From Fibrobacter sp. (GTDB lineage: Bacteria; Fibrobacterota; Fibrobacteria; Fibrobacterales; Fibrobacteraceae), in the NCBI GenBank assembly GCA_017520105.1, contig JAFWRL010000315.1, forward strand, positions 1 to 8,465: 8,465 nucleotides of DNA, read 5' to 3'. Under the pieces are notes generated by a model. That model was not told where the DNA came from, ran no database searches, and saw only the letters and a program-made list of their open reading frames with translations. Below, in pieces: positions 6,026-8,465 of this stretch; position 1 is the first letter of the stretch; every line of letters starts with the position of its first letter. The position numbers were made by a program, and so were the translations under genes.

Positions 6026-6946
6026 TTACGTATTCCAGAGCCAGGTGCTGAGGTAACGTTCGCCAGTATCCGGCAGAACAGCGACGATGCGCTTGCCCTT
6101 GAATTCCGGACGTTTCGCAACCGTAAGAGCGCATTCCAAAGCGGCACCCGACGAAATTCCAACGAAGATTCCTTCTTCGGCGGCGGCAGCGCGAGCGGCA
6201 TTGCCAGCCTTTTCGGTACTCGTGAGATACACCTCGTCAATCACCTTCGGGTCGTAGTTCTTCGGGACAAAATTTGCGCCGATGCCCTGAATCTTGTGCG
6301 GGCCTGCGACACCCTTCGAAATCATCGGAGAATCGTCCGGCTCAATCGCAATCACATAGACGTTAGGATTCTTTTCCTTGAGAAACTTCGCCGTACCAGA
6401 AACGGTTCCGCCCGTGCCCGCAGTTGCGATGAACACGTCCACCTTGCCATCCGTATCACGCCAGATTTCAGGCCCCGTCGTGCGGTAATGCGCTTCGGGA
6501 TTTGCAGGATTGTCGAACTGCTGCGGGATAAAGCTTCCCGGATTGGCGGTGGCGATTTCGTTCGCCTTCGCGATGCAACCCGCCATGCCTTTCGCGCCTT
6601 CGGTCAGCACGACTTCAGCTCCAAGCGATTTCAACAGCATGCGGCGTTCCATGCTCATGGAATCGGGCATCGTAAGCACGACCTTGTAACCCTTGACCGC
6701 ACCCACGTATGCTAGGCCCACACCCGTGTTTCCGCTCGTCGGCTCGATGATGAGAGCACCCGGCTTGAGCTTGCCTTCGCGTTCAGCCGCCTCAATCATG
6801 CTCAACGCCACGCGGTCCTTTGCGCTACCAAGCGGATTGAACATTTCGAGTTTCACATAGACTTCGGCATCGCCCTTGTTGAGCTTGTTGATGCGAACGA
6901 GCGGCGTATTGCCAATCGTTTCAAGAATGTTATTGTAAATAGCCAT
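6026..6946 (-). CDS. cysK: Cysteine synthase A (O-acetylserine sulfhydrylase)
   Basis: A 306-residue PLP enzyme that makes L-cysteine from O-acetylserine and sulfide in the cytoplasm. Residue landmarks are complete: the PLP Schiff-base lysine K43 in NPLGSAKDR, the substrate loop PTSGNTG at 69-75, the PLP-phosphate loop GTGGT at 177-181, and the PLP-pyridine serine in GISSGAA at 263-269. Length and motifs fit fold-type II CysK rather than longer cystathionine beta-synthases, which carry extra domains. CysM, with thiosulfate or phosphoserine preference, cannot be fully excluded. The start ATG at 6944-6946 opens the conserved YNNILETIGNTPLV block; GGAG lies about 10 nt ahead but inside a perfect hairpin. 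The gene is on the same strand as the lipoprotein 70 nt upstream, but a candidate -10 element and terminator-like hairpin between them suggest separate control. Confidence 0.95.
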   Translation of the reverse strand: MAIYNNILETIGNTPLVRINKLNKGDAEVYVKLEMFNPLGSAKDRVALSMIEAAEREGKLKPGALIIEPTSGNTGVGLAYVGAVKGYKVVLTMPDSMSMERRMLLKSLGAEVVLTEGAKGMAGCIAKANEIATANPGSFIPQQFDNPANPEAHYRTTGPEIWRDTDGKVDVFIATAGTGGTVSGTAKFLKEKNPNVYVIAIEPDDSPMISKGVAGPHKIQGIGANFVPKNYDPKVIDEVYLTSTEKAGNAARAAAAEEGIFVGISSGAALECALTVAKRPEFKGKRIVAVLPDTGERYLSTWLWNT

Positions 6947-6948
6947 AT

Positions 6949-6975
6949 AAAAAATTCTCCGTATTGTACGGAGAA
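6949..6975 (-). terminator. Perfect hairpin plus T-run covering the cysK ribosome-binding site
   Basis: Read on the minus strand, TTCTCCGTA and TACGGAGAA form a perfect 9-bp stem (plus-strand arms 6955-6963 and 6967-6975) with a 3-nt loop, followed by TTTTTTAT and then the cysK ATG. The 3' arm contains GGAG, the only Shine-Dalgarno-like sequence for cysK. The same element therefore qualifies as an intrinsic terminator for the lipoprotein transcript and as a structure that could hide the cysK ribosome-binding site. Confidence 0.65.
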
Positions 6976-6987
6976 CAATCTAGTATT

Positions 6988-6993
6988 ATTATA
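6988..6993 (-). promoter_or_regulatory. Candidate cysK -10 element
   Basis: On the minus strand 6993-6988 reads TATAAT, 41 nt before the cysK ATG. Transcription would then start near 6981 and give a leader of about 34 nt, most of it hairpin. There is no good -35 at standard spacing. Instead, a near-identical decamer, ATAGTTCTCC (7020-7011) and ATTGTTCTCC (6979-6970), lies at the -35 position and just after the predicted start. Confidence 0.4.
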
Positions 6994-7016
6994 GAGAGAA
7001 AAATTTTTCAGGAGAA

Positions 7017-8261
7017 CTATTTTACAAAATCTGTACGAAGCCATTCGCCATAAGCAGACACATACATGTTTGCACCGACTTTACAATCGGGATTGGGTAC
7101 AATTTCCTTATAATCGGAAGACATCTTTTCTGGATTGCACCAAGTCTTAGAGGTATATAGCTTTGATGTCACTGTTGAATTTTCGTCAATCAAGCCATCA
7201 CAATCCTGAACAAGGAAGGCCACAGGGAAATAAGCATTCGTAGTTGCAAATAAACCTCCTTGAATAACAGATGTAATTTCAACAGTTCCTTTAGACACTC
7301 TTGTCAGTACATGACCCGTTGGCTGCCCCGCATCGATATCGGTAACGACATACGTCTTGCACCCGTCTTTCTGGAGTTTCTCCTTAGCAATAGACGACAT
7401 CTTCGGGAAAAATCTTGGAATCTCGGAAGCATGAACTTCCAAAATAGTCGATTTATCAGAAGGGATAGTCATCGTAGCCACATTTCCATCTGTGACAAAA
7501 ATGGCGTCAAAAGGTATTTGGCCATTATAAGCAAGTACATGGCTATCAAACGATAGTTCTTCTGGATTATCCGTAAACTGAGCCGTATATTCGTCCAACG
7601 TAAACGAAATCGAATCAGGGGCAACAACATCATCGTCACCTTCTTCGTGAAGCGCATTGCACATATTATCCGACGATGTCACAAAATCATTTAAGATTTC
7701 ATTAAAATCGACGGTTGTATCAGCAGGAATTGTTGTGCAAGAACCAGGAACTGTATTCGTACATACGGTCAACGGAACAGCTCTTGCATCATGGCAAAGC
7801 GCTATTACACTTCCCTTTTCATCGCAAGATTTCTTGTAGTTCGTTTCATTATATACAGAAGCCTTGACGGGACATGAGGCCACAAAGGCATTGAGGACAC
7901 TGTCGCAGGCACTGCCAAAATTTTTCAATTCCATGAATTGTTCAATAATGCCTTCACTTACCTTCATTTTGGCTGCATAAGATTTTTCACCGGCCGAACA
8001 CGAAGCTGAAATGCCTTCTTCACCATAAACGGAAATACTGATACGCTTCAAGGCCACAGAAGACGTGACTTTACTCGAAAAATCAATATCGATCTTGACG
8101 TCTTCTGCACTAGACGAGCTGCTATTGCTTGCGCCATCCGATGAACTGCTGTTTTGAGCAACAGCATTACCCTCAATCGCAGCACCACTGACATTGTCGT
8201 CGGTGCAACCCATTAAAGCGAGAACTCCCGCAGCCATAGTGAATTTAATTACGTTATTCAT
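7017..8261 (-). CDS. Cys-rich polyserine-linker lipoprotein, unknown function
   Basis: A 414-residue predicted lipoprotein I cannot place in a known family. The signal peptide MNNVIKFTMAAGVLALMGC ends in a lipobox, L16-M-G-C19, so Cys19 should be lipidated. The next residues (TDD) and the serine-rich tethers SSSS (38-41) and SSSSS (48-52) are typical of Fibrobacter surface lipoproteins. The mature part holds 12 further cysteines, an even number that would allow disulfides outside the cytoplasm, and no recognisable enzymatic motif. A strong AGGAGGA (8273-8267) fixes the start. The first 8 nt overlap the end of the upstream TIGR02147/DUF4423 gene, which indicates one transcript and translational coupling. 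The gene ends with TAG. Its base composition is visibly more AT-rich than that of the rlmB-like and cysK genes, as expected for accessory genes. Function may relate to the coupled regulator. Confidence 0.85.
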   Translation of the reverse strand: MNNVIKFTMAAGVLALMGCTDDNVSGAAIEGNAVAQNSSSSDGASNSSSSSAEDVKIDIDFSSKVTSSVALKRISISVYGEEGISASCSAGEKSYAAKMKVSEGIIEQFMELKNFGSACDSVLNAFVASCPVKASVYNETNYKKSCDEKGSVIALCHDARAVPLTVCTNTVPGSCTTIPADTTVDFNEILNDFVTSSDNMCNALHEEGDDDVVAPDSISFTLDEYTAQFTDNPEELSFDSHVLAYNGQIPFDAIFVTDGNVATMTIPSDKSTILEVHASEIPRFFPKMSSIAKEKLQKDGCKTYVVTDIDAGQPTGHVLTRVSKGTVEITSVIQGGLFATTNAYFPVAFLVQDCDGLIDENSTVTSKLYTSKTWCNPEKMSSDYKEIVPNPDCKVGANMYVSAYGEWLRTDFVK

Positions 8262-8465
8262 GAGATTCCTCCTGAACTTTTTTTGTTAAAGGGAACAACT
8301 GAAGATTCAGTCGATAAACTTGGTTGATATTTTCGTATTCAGCGGCGATGCTTGCAACCTTACGGACAAACGCGTCTAGTTCTTGCGAAATGCGGGCGTA
8401 AGCCTCTTCGCAAAGCCCAAGCGTAGCCCCCGTGAAATGACGTTCTTCGATCGGGAACTTGTCTA
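8254..8465 (-). CDS. TIGR02147/DUF4423 family protein, C-terminal 69 codons
   Basis: The minus-strand frame runs in from beyond the window edge and ends with TAA at 8256-8254. The visible 69 residues match the end of the TIGR02147 (DUF4423) family: ERHFTGATLGLCEEAYARI, then the helix ISQELDAFVRKVASIAAEYE and the family's terminal signature VYRLNLQLFPLTKK. The family is a large paralogous set in Fibrobacter with a predicted winged-helix N-terminal part; a regulatory role is generally assumed, not proven. The stop codon lies within the first nine bases of the lipoprotein gene (ATGAATAAC), and the lipoprotein ribosome-binding site lies inside this gene's last codons. The N-terminal DNA-binding part cannot be checked here. 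Confidence 0.85.
   Translation of the reverse strand, partial: DKFPIEERHFTGATLGLCEEAYARISQELDAFVRKVASIAAEYENINQVYRLNLQLFPLTKKVQEESHE
8267..8273 (-). promoter_or_regulatory. Strong ribosome-binding site of the lipoprotein gene
   Basis: AGGAGGA lies five bases before the lipoprotein ATG, inside the last codons of the TIGR02147/DUF4423 gene. It is the best Shine-Dalgarno match in the window and decides the lipoprotein start. Confidence 0.8.

Overview
The window reads as part of a Fibrobacter-type chromosome (phylum Fibrobacterota). Three things point there: the C-terminal end of a TIGR02147/DUF4423 protein, a family greatly expanded in Fibrobacter; a lipoprotein with a polyserine linker; and a secreted CotH-family protein whose tail resembles a type IX secretion sorting domain. 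This assignment comes from recognising families, not from a database search.

Layout. Positions 1-790 (minus) hold the first 263 codons of tryptophanyl-tRNA synthetase. It diverges from a plus-strand pair at 917-2686: ribonuclease D and, 24 nt downstream, a 5-formyltetrahydrofolate cyclo-ligase with an unusual hydrophobic N-terminus. A 208-nt gap rich in the heptamer TAACTAG and its inverted copies precedes a SpoU-family RNA 2'-O-methyltransferase (2895-3980) with a roughly 115-residue charged, disordered-looking N-terminal extension. A hairpin terminator follows it. Next comes a CotH-family gene (4114-5943), which is one continuous reading frame except for a single in-frame amber codon at 4990-4992. 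A strong terminator at 5971-6002 separates it from a minus-strand block: cysteine synthase (6026-6946), a 414-residue Cys-rich lipoprotein (7017-8261), and the last 69 codons of a TIGR02147/DUF4423 gene (8254-8465) whose stop overlaps the lipoprotein start.

How the genes relate. trpS, rnd, the cyclo-ligase, the methyltransferase and cysK are housekeeping functions in translation, RNA processing, folate and cysteine metabolism, with no clear shared pathway. The CotH gene and the TIGR02147-lipoprotein pair are the accessory, envelope-directed part. The points most worth checking are the amber codon in CotH, placed just before the probable metal-binding motif; the perfect hairpin that covers the cysK ribosome-binding site and also looks like a terminator; the membrane-anchor-like start of the cyclo-ligase; and the translationally coupled DUF4423-lipoprotein pair. 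I found no tRNA, rRNA, CRISPR array, insertion sequence or phage gene.
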